Source: Temnopleurus reevesii (lineage: Eukaryota; Echinodermata; Echinoidea; Temnopleuroida; Temnopleuridae). Taken from it: a DNA stretch of 64,000 nucleotides. Positions 12,690-25,095 of the stretch are shown here, piece after piece. The stretch spans positions 64,205 to 128,204 of the forward strand of contig BQKZ01001656.1 of the NCBI GenBank assembly GCA_036244855.1, read 5' to 3'. The notes beneath the pieces are model-generated. The model saw only the letters and a list, made by a program, of their open reading frames with translations. It was not told the DNA's origin and did not search any database. The position numbers were made by a program, and so were the translations under genes. How positions within the stretch are numbered: the stretch's first letter is position 1; each line of letters opens with the position of its first letter.

Positions 12690-13006
12690 TGGAGTCAAAC
12701 CTGAATTGGCAGCCACCTGTCTACAGAGGCCACCTAAATTGGTTCCCTCCTGATGACAATGTGTGTTATAGAACCTGTCTATAGAGGTCACCTGGCTACA
12801 GTGGCCACCTAAATTGTATCCCTCCTGATGAAAACATGTGTTATAGAACCTGTCTATAGAGGTCACTTGTCTACAGTGGCCACCTACATTGGTTCCCTCC
12901 TGATGAAAATATGTGTTATAGAACCTGTCTATAGAGGTCTTCTGTCTACAGTGGCCATTTTTTCCGATTTCCCTTAGGTGGCCACTATAGAAAGGTTTGA
13001 CTGTAG
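12690..13006. mobile_element. MITE of the 'GACCACC' family with internal 86-bp repeats
   Basis: GGAGTCAAACCTG to AGGTTTGACTGTA. The inside is expanded by about three to four tandem copies of an 86-bp unit (CTGATGAAAA..TGTGTTATAGAACCTGTCTATAGAGGTC). The copies are in phase, so they create a repetitive but meaningless open frame. Confidence 0.75.
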
Positions 13007-14997
13007 ATATCTTTGAATCATAACTCAAGCTAGAGATCCTTACAATCAGCAGACCGAATGCATTTGCTTGCACTGTGAGCAGAAGGAACAATGTTTATGG
13101 ACAGAGTATAAACAACTTCATTCAAGCCTTCACAGTAGCTTCATGATCACAAATAAAAATAGCTTCCCTGTAAATTCAGAAAAAATATGTGACACCTGTT
13201 CAACATTTTACCATAAAATAAGAGGGAAGGGCACTTTGTGTCTATAGCTAATGTGAATGAAGGTTGTTCACTCTGTATAAAAATCGATTGTCCTTCTCCT
13301 CACTGCGATATAACATGAACTGTGAATTCCAGCAAAACCACAGCATAATCACAGCTTAAAAGCAATAAAATCATCAAAATCTGGGACAAAAATTAGTTTT
13401 TAATCTGCAGTGCCAGCACTTACATTGCTAAGTAAAACTTTGAACACAAAAAGCTGTGCTTTCTCAGAACTTACATGATCAACGCAATAATACTAGTATG
13501 ATACTAGTTTTAAAAAAAAAGGATTTTACACGAAAACACTGGTCCTGGTATATGGTCACATATAATGAGTTGTTATACTTGGAAAGTTCTTGATGTGTGG
13601 GAACGCGAAGAAAGAAATATTGGGGGAAAACAAGAAAAAAGAATCATGCTTAAATATTTCTTGCATAAACTTATAAACAATAAGGGACAAATTATTCATG
13701 AGGTATAGTTATTGAAGGAGACACAAAGTCAACTTTTCTGCAGTGTTCATTTTGTAATAGTAAAATTATAAAGTAATACATGTATACAAAATTCTACAGA
13801 ATCAGGCCACAGACATGTCAATCAAATTTTCCCACTTTTATACTCTTTGTGCAGCACCTAATTATTGCAAACAAATTAAAATTGATCTTAAAAACATACA
13901 CCTATAGAATACTGAAAAAGAAGAGATAAAGAAAATTCAAAATGCCTAGGCATATTAGTTTTCAGTGCTGTTCATAGACAAGTCAATAGACAACTTCTCT
14001 GAAATATACTTCTAAGTTCAATAAAATATATTACTATATGAATATACTTTCGATGTGACAGTTAAAACTTATACATACAGGATCAGAAACATAATTTAAT
14101 AAGATCCATTAAAAATTGGAAAAGGGAAAAGAAATATGGAGTAAAATAAAAGAATTAAATGATAAAAATTGCTACAAGACCAAAAAAAGAACTTAGAAAC
14201 TACTACAAATTTGTCCAAAATTTGTTCCTATATAATCATCTAACTTGAGAGAGCAATGAAATAAGAAGAAATCTTAATTTTGAGGTATGTCATAAAAAAA
14301 AATGAGACCTATAATATTTGGTAGTCATATCTGATGGTGAAGCGTGGCAAAATACCTAAAAGAGCGATCATTTACTGTTTAAAATTATATAAATTAAAGA
14401 ATATTGCTCAGCATCAGTCATACTCACCAAGAAAATCAGTTATTTACGAATATCAGTAATTACTACAACACAAAATAAAAGTAATTTGTTTGTAATATAC
14501 ATACATCCAAAGTATGCTACAAATGAAAGTATGAAAGCAAATCTCTACAAAGAAAGGGAAGCATGAAACAAATATTGGCAGTAGCATACATGAACAACAT
14601 CTTGAATGAAAGCATAATGCAACATCGACCTTGCGTGAATCAAAAGGTGGGATTGAACGAAAAGAAAAATTGGTGCATTGTTTTGTTCTTTTGCATCTCT
14701 TGTTTAAAAAAGCAAGATCAAAGGGTGCGCAACATAGAGATATCTTAAATGAATCTTTACAAAATATTTCATTAGATGTATACCTTTTAAATGTATATGT
14801 ACAATTACATAGAAATCAAAACAAAATAAAATTCTCATTCCCTGCATCATTGAGATGGTTAAGTTGGCAATTTGATTTAAAGCAATAATTGACAAAAACA
14901 AATGCATAGAACACTTAAAGACATCACAACGTGAAATTGGTTGTTTTGTCCTTTGCTCCTGAATGGCCATTGTGAACAGATTTGAAAGATCTGGGCA

Positions 14998-15159
14998 GTG
15001 TTTCACCAAGATAAGAAAGACTTTACGCACGACTTTACGTTCGACTGGTAACCCCTTCCTGTGCGTAATAATTCATAAAAGTGCGCGCATTCAGCGCAAG
15101 AATTGATACCAGTCGAACGTAAAGTTGTGCGTAACTTTAAGAATGACTTGGTGAAACAC
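14998..15159. mobile_element. MITE (GTGTTTCACCAAG ends), in one block only
   Basis: GTGTTTCACCAAG and its inverse CTTGGTGAAACAC bound 162 bp with long inverted arms (ACTTTACGTTCGACTGGTA / TACCAGTCGAACGTAAAGT). It is missing at the matching place in the other block (about 24585). Confidence 0.78.
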
Positions 15160-15163
15160 CTCA

Positions 15164-15337
15164 CAGGGTTGTGTTTGGTAAAGCTGTGTGTAGATCTACG
15201 CATGACTGTACCTACGACTGGTGATCATTTCTCACGCTCAATGACAACTCCTCGCGCTGAATTGCACCACAGATGGGATCACCAGTCATTCGTACAGTCT
15301 TTTGTAGATCTACGCACAGCTTCATGAAACACAACCC
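15164..15337. mobile_element. second MITE (GGTTGTGTTT ends), adjoining the first, in one block only
   Basis: GGTTGTGTTTGGTAAAGCTG and its inverse CAGCTTCATGAAACACAACC, with GTAGATCTACGCA arms. Also absent from the other block. Confidence 0.75.
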
Positions 15338-15446
15338 CAGTAGGGCCATTATCTGTCACGTGTGTGACAAATAGTGTTGAATTTTCTTTACATCATCTTA
15401 TTTTGAAGATTTTAAAGATGCATGTAGAGTCACATATTAGCTTCAG

Positions 15447-15616
15447 AGCTAAGACTCATCATGGTTTGTCATCACGTCACAGATCAATGAACATAGATTT
15501 TGCCTGAATCGTGAGAAATGTCAAATGTCACACACATCACGCAAAATCCAAGCTCAATGATCTGTAAAACAGTGACTAGCTATGATGACAAATAGCTCAT
15601 ACTGAAGGCAATGAGT
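15447..15616. mobile_element. inverted-repeat element (AGCTATGACTCATCA family)
   Basis: GCTAAGACTCATCA with a mirrored AGCTATGATGACAAATAGC, and TGCCTGAATCGTGAGAAATGT in the core. A diverged copy sits at 24911-25095, and a fragment at 4048-4140 (AATGAGCTATGACTCATCACGTC). Confidence 0.6.
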
Positions 15617-17077
15617 TACACTTAACAAATATTGAGCAAAAAGTATACAATATGCAATGTCTTCTCCATCAATATCAGATACTGTACAAAAAAATTTTAA
15701 ATCTTTTGTCACATATGTCACAGAAAATGGCCCAATACATGATCTTTATGTTATCACACTAAACCGAAAAGCAATGCGCACTATCCTGTCATTCACATAG
15801 CATACACAAAGATACGTGTGACTTAAAAGAAAAACAAGCTCATTGAGTGTACACATACATGTATGGGACTCAAATATTACAATTCTGATATTGGTCAAAG
15901 ATAAAAATTTCTCTCCAAAATAGATTACAACAGCAAAACAATGCATATGTATAGGCACCACATAAGAATTTGAATACATTTTTACAAGACATGATAAAAC
16001 CTCGACAGGTTTGAAGCTCATAATCATACAATGATCAGAATCATTTACATATTTACAAGATTTGTACAAGATGCCCTGAATCTTTTCATATACAACACGT
16101 TTCTGAAAAAGCAGCTTGACAAAGCTTCAACTTTCGTTCTTGTCCAAATGTTACACCATCAACAGTTCATGATTTGCTGTACAAAAAATGCTTGAACAAT
16201 CAATCAATAGACTTTAATCTATATACATTATCTTCTTTTTTTAGATTCAAATTACAAAAATCTAACATTTATCGAAAATAAACTAAAAAGGAAGTAGAAT
16301 AAGAGTATTAAGGGTGGGGTTCCTGTTGTGCGTGGTAAAAATAAAGAAGGTACAATCCCTAATTTCTATAAATTTGGGAAGGTGAAAATTATCAATATCT
16401 CAAGGCACAAAATGCTAAAAATAAATTTACAATAAATTCATAATAACAATAATCAATAAACACCAATATATCATTTAGAATTTCTCAAAAAAAAACACTA
16501 CCACAATTGCTTTCATTGGTCAGATTAGGTGGTAACTCATAAAAAGGGAATATAAGAATGATATTCTTTGTTTATTTTGATATATATTCTATGTTTTTAT
16601 ATCAATACAAGGCAAGAATCTGATTTACCTGGCAATATACATGATCCTGAAATAGTTTGAGTTGGAACTCAAAATTATGCATCCTTTTCCAAATCTTAAA
16701 AAAAATATTTTTAAGTATATTTGAAGCCCTTCGAGGGTAATCTCTCTCATAGGCAAGGACAGGAAAATAAAATGACAACCATATTTTCTCTAAAATAAAT
16801 TTATCACAATCAATCACAGAATTATGCTCTCCTTTTTTAATACCATGTTCTTGTCTCACAAACCTTCATAACAATTCATTCTCTGGTATCCTACTGAAAA
16901 ATGCCTTTGCCATTGACTGCTGAATTCTGTGTTTCCCATAGACTTTGTGCATAGAACACACGGTTCCAGTTGCCAATGGGTTAACACGATTCCCATAGAA
17001 ATGTGAAAAACAAAAATTCCATGACTTTTCAATGACTTTTCCATGACTAAATTGCTGCTTTCTATAACCAATACTAC

Positions 17078-17261
17078 TACAGTCAAACCTGCTTTAGCGA
17101 CCACCTATAGAGAAAGACCACCTGTCCATAAAGACCACCTTTCTAGACTCCCTAAAGCACAATTTGACATGTAAATGAACCTCCCTATAGAGACCATCTG
17201 CACATAAAGACCACTATTTCTTTCTCGCTTGAGATGGTCTTTATAGACAGGTTTGACTGTA
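17078..17261. mobile_element. MITE of the 'GACCACC' family
   Basis: TACAGTCAAACCTG and its inverse CAGGTTTGACTGTA bound 184 bp with TA at each end. Inside are GACCACC and TATAGAG words. It shares the terminal 12-14 bp with the TATAAAGAG family, so one pogo-like transposase may serve both. The allele-like copy is 26560-26743. Confidence 0.8.
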
Positions 17262-17463
17262 TATTTGAAGAGGCATTGACTGCAAGACATGGTAAATCTT
17301 CTGAAATGATTAATAAAATAAGCTTCAACGAGGCCTCGGTGAACTTTCCACCGTGATGAATTTGTGAAACTAAATCCAATCTATTCACTGGGCTCTAATC
17401 TCTAAAAAACAAATAAAGAATGTGATCCACAGCTGAATCTAAGGTGTCCATTCTACGTCCTTT

Positions 17464-17637
17464 CTAAGGGTCATCTAATCCGACCGTAGGGGGAACGTAC
17501 GTGAAACCCTCAAAGACATTGTCGGCGTCCTGCACACTGGCGCTCACCGTGTTCGGGTCGACAGATTTGCCGACTGAGTTTGGAACGGGCTCTCTGACGA
17601 ACTCTGGATCGATGTTCTTAACGTCCATGTTGTCGCT
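17464..17637 (-). CDS. SGK3: second copy of SGK3 exon 11
   Basis: Same 57 codons and stop as 26948-27121. Silent changes fall near the end (CCT ACG against CCA ACA in PPTVG). Its intron 10 (17638-18105) is 468 bp of ordinary sequence, whereas the other copy has a 1.1-kb microsatellite there. Confidence 0.9.
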   Translation of the reverse strand, partial: SDNMDVKNIDPEFVREPVPNSVGKSVDPNTVSASVQDADNVFEGFTYVPPTVGLDDP

Positions 17638-18105
17638 CTGTCAAGAAACAAAGATAATATTTTGTTGGAAAGTAGTTGTTTATTTTTTATTATGGCGCAA
17701 ACCCCGTTTATTTCATAAGAGATCGGGCTCCAGAAGTGAATTACTAGCCCTGCTTTGAACAATACACATTTCAATTTGGCATTGATTTTTAATGTGACTT
17801 CATGTGTACTATTCAAGCTAACTATTCCCAACTGATATGTTGTATGACCTTACAACCAATTTTGCGAATACAGAAACACCTTGTAACATGTCGTCTCGCA
17901 ACAAGATACTTAATACTTGGGACTAAGTATCAAGTATGAAGTACAACCTCGCCGTGATACGATGTATCGAACGCAAAATTAGTCGTAAGATCTAACAACC
18001 AAAATTTGTGTGGTGTGCGGTGGCCTATAATGTGTGCTAACGTCTAACAGGTAATTAAAAACAAAAATTTGCGATGAAGAATTACTGAAGAGCGCCATCA
18101 CTTAC

Positions 18106-18246
18106 CACTCTAGGGTTGTATGGAGGAGTGATCTTTTTACCATCCAGGTCTGACCAGCTGATAGATGAGAAGAATTCATGATGCTTGACTGCTTTGAAAC
18201 CTTTGTCTCCTGCACCCAGTCTCTTGGCTCGCTCTTTGTGTAACAG
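18106..18246 (-). CDS. SGK3: second copy of SGK3 exon 10
   Basis: It encodes the same 47 residues as 28262-28402, with silent differences only (for example ACT/ACA in ITPPY and GGT/GGA in DKGF). Both splice sites are intact. Silent-only differences suit an allele or a copy under selection, and argue against a decaying paralogue. Confidence 0.9.
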
Positions 18247-18417
18247 CTGTGTGGGTGAAATGGGAGGTAATTATTGAAAGGACTGGTTCGCAAGTCTAGC
18301 ATATCAAATTTACATCATTGTCTGTTCATCCAAGTCTCTTTAACAACCTGGTACTTCTGAACAGCTAATTTATAAGAATATATTTATGGAAACAACTGGT
18401 TTCAGAAGTCAAAAGAG

Positions 18418-18482
18418 GGACTTTGCATCCTTTTTCTTCTGCACTCAGTCTCTTGGATCGCTCTTTGTGTAACAGCGGTAAG
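18418..18482 (-). pseudogene. relic of SGK3 exon 10 (acceptor half), second block
   Basis: It reads LLHKERSKRLSAEEKGCK, but the acceptor CAG has become CCG and the exon breaks off early. An identical copy is at 28574-28638 in the main block. Confidence 0.8.
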
Positions 18483-18858
18483 TAAAAGAATATGATTTTT
18501 GCTTGGAATCTCTTATCCCGTTCCCTTTTTATGCCAGGTGGATAATAATTCTTGCATCATTCCCCTAATCATTTAATTTGTTATCAACGAAGCAACTGCA
18601 GCTCTTATACAGAATCAAGTTATCACAGACTTTCATTGTTTCCAAGATACAAATCTTCCCCCAAAACACCTTTTTATGCCAAATGGATAATAATTTTTGC
18701 CTTATCCCAAGAATCATTTAATTTCAGATTTACGCTGCACCCACTACTCATACAAAGAATCAAGAAATCACAGTCTTTCATGGTTTCCAAGCACAAATCT
18801 CCCCCCCCCCCCAAAAAAAAAAACCCACAACAACAACACATGATATGTTTTTCCTTAC

Positions 18859-18969
18859 CCCTTCGAGAAGACTCTTGGCACTTGGTGAGAAGACAGAGCT
18901 CTTCATGCGCAATGGTTTGTTGAGAATGTTATCATACATCTCCGCTGTATCTCTGCTGTAGAATGGAGG
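18859..18969 (-). CDS. SGK3: second copy of SGK3 exon 9
   Basis: Same acceptor, donor and 37 codons as 29015-29125, inside a 1.2-kb stretch that looks identical in both blocks. The upstream block 9949-19562 contains no exons 1-8, so this copy cannot make a kinase alone. It most likely belongs to the other haplotype. Confidence 0.9.
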
Positions 18970-19021
18970 CTGAGGAAGAGAAAAAATGATATCAGTCTTT
19001 AATTGTGGTGAAAAAATATGG

Positions 19022-19484
19022 GGAGACAGAGCTTTCAATGCAAAGTGGCTTGTTGAGAATGTTATCATACATCTCTGCTGTATCTCTGCTGTAGAATGCA
19101 GGCTGGGGAAGAAAAAATGGTACCAGTCTTTAATTATAGTGAGGAGACAGAGCTCTTCATACGCAGTGGTTTGTTGAGAATGTTATCATACATCTCCGCT
19201 GTATCTCTGCTGTAGAATGCAGGCTGGGGAAGAGAAAAAAAATGATACCAGTTTTTAATTATGGTGAAAATAATATGACAAGACAGAGCTCTAAATGCAA
19301 AGTGGCTTGTTGGGAATGTTATCATACATCTCTGCTGTATCTCTGCTGTAGAATGGTGGCTGGGGAGAGAAAAAAATGGTAACATTCTTTGATTATAATG
19401 AGAAAATAATATGAGGAGACAGAGCTTTTCACGCAAAGTGGTTTGTTGAGAATGTTATCATATATCTCTACTGTAGGATAGAGG
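19022..19484 (-). pseudogene. four exon 9 relics in the second SGK3 block
   Basis: 19022-19102, 19145-19223, 19281-19359 and 19418-19484 match the first four relics of the other block almost base for base. The contig ends before the fifth. Confidence 0.85.
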
Positions 19485-21473
19485 CTGTGGCGAGTAAAAA
19501 TGGTACCAGTCTTTATAAAAGCAAAAATGAGGAAGAGGAGGGGAGAATGAAAAGAGAGAGAANACTCAACAAAATACACTAAGTCAAACAAATAAATTGA
19601 TTATACAAAAATATTTATTACATTGTTCTGTTCTGTCGCATCTTGAATCAATTTCTCATTATATCACATTCCTTGTTTCTCCATAGAGACTATCAACCTT
19701 ACAACAGTCATGCACATTTCTTCATCAGTTTTAAGACATTCTGTAGGCCTAATCATATCAGAACTTTAATAATTTTACTGATCTTTAATTTTTCCCAATA
19801 AAGTCAGTAAGAATTTGTTGATTAGAATTGACTGACCAAAATATGATTTTTTATAGAGAGAAGTAGATAGAGAGATGGTCTGTGTGAGAGGGACCGGCTG
19901 GATATTAGAAACAGAAGGAAGGAAGAATGGTAGGAAAAAAGTTTACTGAGAAAGTAGGAAAAATAGTTGGAAGGAAAATAAGAGAAAGTGAAAATAATTC
20001 TGCACACAAGATATCTATAGTCATTGTTTTACTATCATTGAGTCATAGCCAGTCAGAATGACAGAAAGTGATTTACTAAAGTTCACAGCCATACTGATGA
20101 AAAAAAAAAGAGTTTCAATAATTACCGTTTTGCAATGTCACTGCCCAAACAAACAGTAATTTTGTCCATACAATGGCAGTTTATAACATAAATTTACTGT
20201 TCCCAATGAATTTATAACACTGGCAGTGCCATAACTTGGATATAAGAACAATGATTAAATGAAGTTTTGACCTAATAGGTTATGATTTCAGATCCACATC
20301 TTCCTGAAATGAAGCATGCAATTCATTTTAAGCACTGCTGCAATAACAGACCCCATATAAAGAAGTTTATTTTAGTTCACCCAATGAGTGGATGAAAGGC
20401 AATGGAGAAAAAAATTTAAAAAAAACTTTTAAAAAATTCTCAACAGCCGGACCCCATTACTATCTAAAGCTGTGAACATATGACATCAGTTTGAAAAACG
20501 AATGTTAAGTATGTTTCTTTGTAAATGATTTTGAAAGTAAAATTTAATTTATGGAATTCCTATGTCTGTTATAATACAAGTTCATCATTAATTTGAGGTA
20601 TGCACTCTGAATATTTATGAAAGTTATGATTGAATTCAGGATTCGTCATATTTTGGGTCAAAGAATTGATTAAGAATGGTCCACTTGAGAAATTCAGCAG
20701 GCTTTCAAGACTATTCCACCTTTTTCTAAAGTAAAAACAATCTTAATCCCTTACTTGCAGGTGACAATAAACTGACTTTCATCGGTCTGTGCTTGCAAAC
20801 TGCCTATCTGGGGTCTGTACTTGCAGACTACCTTCATCCTATACTTTTCACATAGTCAACTCTGCCGAAGTCAAGCTTCTATAAATCAAATGATCAGATT
20901 TGTTGAGTAATATTTCGGAAAAAAAACCCTGCAAACCATGTTCGATTCACATCTTGTACAAGCAAGTCAAATATATTGTCAATTTTTTATTGTATGAGAA
21001 ATTTGACTTTGGCAGAATTACCTGTGCAATCTTTCAACTGTTACTGTTACAATTTCTTGTTATTTTTACTCTTTAATTTATCATGTAATAACAAGACATA
21101 TAGTGACCGGACATAAAAATTACAACATCAAATTTATGGTCCCAGTTATATGTATTTCATCAACATTGAGCAACGATTGAACATGAAAACAAAGGAATTA
21201 AATATTAGAATGTAGTCCACATTAATATTGATAACTGTCCCAATTTTCCCATGAAAGTGGTGTTCTTCTTGCAGTAAATGCAAGATGATGAAGATTGAAA
21301 GAATAGGTTCCACTGTACTTGTTTTGGTTCACTATTGTGATTTTCCCTCCATGTTTTATCAACAGGAGAGCTTTGTTTTGGTTCCGGTGTTTAAAACACT
21401 CCCCAACATTCTTATTTCTGTAATTTTGTTGGGTATACTTTGACTGTTTCCTGAACATAATAAGTCGCCTTCA

Positions 21474-21616
21474 GGATGTTGCTAGAAAGCCGCCATCAAG
21501 TGCAAGTTGCAATTGATCAAAACCATGAATGTTTTGTCAAAAGCGCAGACATGTTTCAAATGCAACTGATTTGCAGTTGACTCTTGAACAATTGCAACTT
21601 TCTAGCAACACCCCCA
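21474..21616. mobile_element. MITE of the GGTGTTGC family, allele-like copy
   Basis: Same element and site as 11856-11999. Confidence 0.65.
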
Positions 21617-22297
21617 TAGACTCTATATGATCTGGGAAAATAAGGACAGCTTACAATGATGGTGGCAGACAAAAATTGTAAGTACAACATAATATAATTG
21701 CCCAATATTCTTCTTTATGCCATAATGCTGAGAAACAAGGAATGATAAAGTTTAATATGAGATTCGGAATTATATCAAAATTATTATTAAACAAACTTTT
21801 TTTCAGAAATAGTTCTATTGCTTTTGTTACTATTTGAAATAAAAACAAACTGGAGGAAATCGGCATGCATGATTTATGGATTGTTGAAAGAGTTGTATTC
21901 ATATTAAGAGTTGAAGTAAATTCATATTCAATTCAGAAAGAACACAGAACTATAAGGACACAATACATCTGCATAATATATATTTTTTCTATATACAGAA
22001 TTGAGAGCTGGGTTATCATCAAAAACTGTACAGGAATCAAATTCAGATGAAAGTTTATCAGAAAGAAAATGTGGCATTTCAACACAGAAATGAACAAGAG
22101 GAACTCGAAATGGTTCAAAATTTACCAATTACAACTTGCGATTAACTACATTTCCAGTGATTTTCCATAATCATCTGCATACGTGTCAAGTTAATTAACA
22201 TTGTATTTCGCATTCAATGACACCAAAAACGAATTTTATTTACACAATTTGTTTTCATGACATTTGAATACTAACAATGCTGCTGCACATTAGATTT

Positions 22298-22613
22298 ACA
22301 TAGAATCAAACCTGAATTGGCAGCCACCTGTCTACAGAGGCCACCTAAATTGGTTCCCTCCTGATGACAATGTGTGTTATAGAACCTGTCTATAGAGGTC
22401 ACCTGGCTACAGTGGCCACCTAAATTGTATCCCTCCTGATGAAAACATGTGTTATAGAACCTGTCTATAGAGGTCACTTGTCTACAGTGGCCACCTACAT
22501 TGGTTCCCTCCTGATGAAAATATGTGTTATAGAACCTGTCTATAGAGGTCTTCTGTCTACAGTGGCCATTTTTTCCGATTTCCCTTAGGTGGCCACTATA
22601 GAAAGGTTTGACT
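22298..22613. mobile_element. MITE with 86-bp repeats, allele-like copy
   Basis: Same element as 12690-13006, with the same repeat number. Confidence 0.75.
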
Positions 22614-24910
22614 GTAGATATCTTTGAATCATAACTCAAGCTAGAGATCCTTACAATCAGCAGACCGAATGCATTTGCTTGCACTGTGAGCAGAAGGAAC
22701 AATGTTTATGGACAGAGTATAAACAACTTCATTCAAGCCTTCACAGTAGCTTCATGATCACAAATAAAAATAGCTTCCCTGTTCATTCAGTAAAAATATG
22801 TGACACCTGTTCAACATTTTTCCATCAAATAAGAGGGAAGGGCACTTTGTGTCTATAGCTATTGTGAATGAAGGTTGTTCACTTTGTCTAAATCAATTGT
22901 CCTTCTCCTCACTGCGATATAACATGAACTGTGAATTCCAGCAAAACCACAGCATAATCACAGCTTAAAAGCGATAAAATCATCAAAATCAGTTTTTAAT
23001 CTGCAGTGCCAGCACTTACATTGCTAAGTAAAACTTTGAACACAAAAAGCTGTGCTTTCTCAGAACTTACATGATCAACGCAATAATACTAGTATGATAC
23101 TAGTTTTAAAAAAAAAGGATTTTACACGAAAACACTGGTCCTGGTATATGGTCACATATAATGAGATGTTATACTTGGAAAGTTCTTGATGTGTGGGAAC
23201 GCGAAGAAAGAAATATTGGGGGAAAACAAGTAAAAAGAATCATGCTTAAATATTTCTTGCATAAACTTATAAACAATAAGGGACAAATTATTCATGAGGT
23301 ATAGTTATTGAAGGAGACACAAAGTCACCTTTTCTGCAGTGTTCATTTTGTAATAGTAAAATTATAAAGTAATACATGTATACAAAATTCTACAGAATCA
23401 GGCCACAGACATGTCAATCAAATTTTCCCACTTTTATACTCTTTGTGCAGCACCTAATTATTGCAAACAAATTAAAATTGATCTTAAAAACATACACCTA
23501 TAGAATACTGAAAAAGAAGAGATAAAGAAAATTCAAAATGCCTAGGCATATTAGTTTTCAGTGCTGTTCATAGACAAGTCAATAGACAACTTCTCTGAAA
23601 TATACTTCTCAGTTCAATAAAATATATTACTATATGAATATACTTTCGATGTGACAGTTAAAACTTATACATACAGGATCAGAAACATAATTTAAGATCC
23701 ATTAAAAATTGGAAAAGGGAAAAGAAATATGGAGTAAAATAAAAGAATTAAATGATAAAAATTGCTACAAGACCAAAAAAAGAACTTAGAAACTACTACA
23801 AATTTGTCCAAAATTTGTTCCTATATAATCATCTAACTTGAGAGAGCAATGAAATAAGAAGAAATCTTAATTTTGAGGTATGTCATAAAAAAAAATGAGA
23901 CCTATAATATTTGGTAGTCATATCTGATGGTGAAGCGTGGCAAAATACCTAAAAGAGCGATCATTTACTGTTTAAAATTATATAAATTAAAGAATATTGC
24001 TCAGCATCAGTCATACTCACCAAGAAAATCAGTTATTTACGAATATCAGTAATTACTACAACACAAAATAAAAGTAATTTGTTTGTAATATACATACATC
24101 CAAAGTATGCTACAAATGAAAGTATGAAAGCAAATCTCTACAAAGAAAGGGAAGCATGAAACAAATATTGGCAGTAGCATACATGTACAACATCTTGAAT
24201 GAAAGCATAATGTCACATCGACCTTGCGTAAATCAAAAGGTGGGATTGAACGAAAAGAAAAATTGGTGCATTGTTTTGTTCTTTTGCATCTCTTGTTTAA
24301 AAGCAAGATCAAAGGGGTGCGCAACATAGAGATATCTTATATGAATCTTTACAAAATATTTCATTAGATGTATACTTTTCAAATGTATATGTACAATTAC
24401 ATAGAAATCAAAACAAAATAAAATTCTCATTCCCTGCATCATTGAGATGGTTAAGTTGGCAATTTGATTTAAAGCAATAATTGACAAAAACAAATGCATA
24501 GAACATTTAAAGACATCACAATGTGAAATTGGTTGTTTCGCCTTTTGCTCCTGAATGGCAATTATGACCAGATTTGAAAGATCCATTATATGATTCAAAA
24601 TAGAGCCATTATCTGTGATATGTGTGACTAAAAATGTTGAATTTTCTATACATAATCTTATTTTGAAGTATAACATGCATTGGATTTCATCAAAAGCATG
24701 GAATAATTTTCCTGGTATCACTTCACAATTTTATGCATTTTAGCATGTCTGATTGCTACACAAAAAGATGATTTGTGTAGCAACTTTTCTGCATAGAACT
24801 GTACAGTACAGTGTTGGAAATGATTCCTCAATGGCTAAAACTGCTAATCATTTGTGAAAACTAAAATTATTCCCTGAATAGGTTTCTCAATATCCTTCAA
24901 GAGTCACATA

Positions 24911-25095
24911 TTGCCTTCAAAATGAGCTATGACTCATCACCGATTGTCACCATGTCGCAGATTGATGCGCATGGATTTTGCATGATTTGTGAGAAATGCT
25001 ACATGACACAAAACACAAAAATCAAAGCTCAATAATCCGCGACGTGGTGACAAGCTTTACTGAGTCCTACATTGTAGCTTACATTTTAGGCAATG
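24911..25095. mobile_element. inverted-repeat element (AGCTATGACTCATCA family), other block
   Basis: TGCCTTCAAAATGAGCTATGACTCATC with inverted similarity to the far end TAGCTTACATTTTAGGCA. It has diverged more from 15447-15616 than the surrounding sequence has. Confidence 0.6.

Larger units (their letters stand above)
9034..19562. other. block repeated at 19564-29718 (allele-like contig)
   Basis: From 9949 on it aligns with 19564-29718. Substitutions of a few percent, small indels and long identical tracts alternate. It ends at a single N (19563) inside a purine-rich run (AAAGAGAGAGAA). It holds the second SGK3 exons 9-11. The remainder, 10000-17463, is non-coding with MITEs. Confidence 0.88.

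Noticed and set aside
12763..12960. Regular direct repeats that could suggest a CRISPR array
   Set aside because: Units are contiguous without unique spacers, lie within an inverted-repeat element, and the genome is animal.
12663..13091. Repetitive 142-residue frame (TSIDRFYNTxxHQEG repeats; again at 22271-22702)
   Set aside because: Comes entirely from the 86-bp repeats inside a MITE whose period is not selected for coding.
16560..16580. AATAAA on the minus strand as the SGK3 poly(A) signal
   Set aside because: About 900 bp past the stop in an AT-rich region where such hexamers are common by chance; no supporting evidence.
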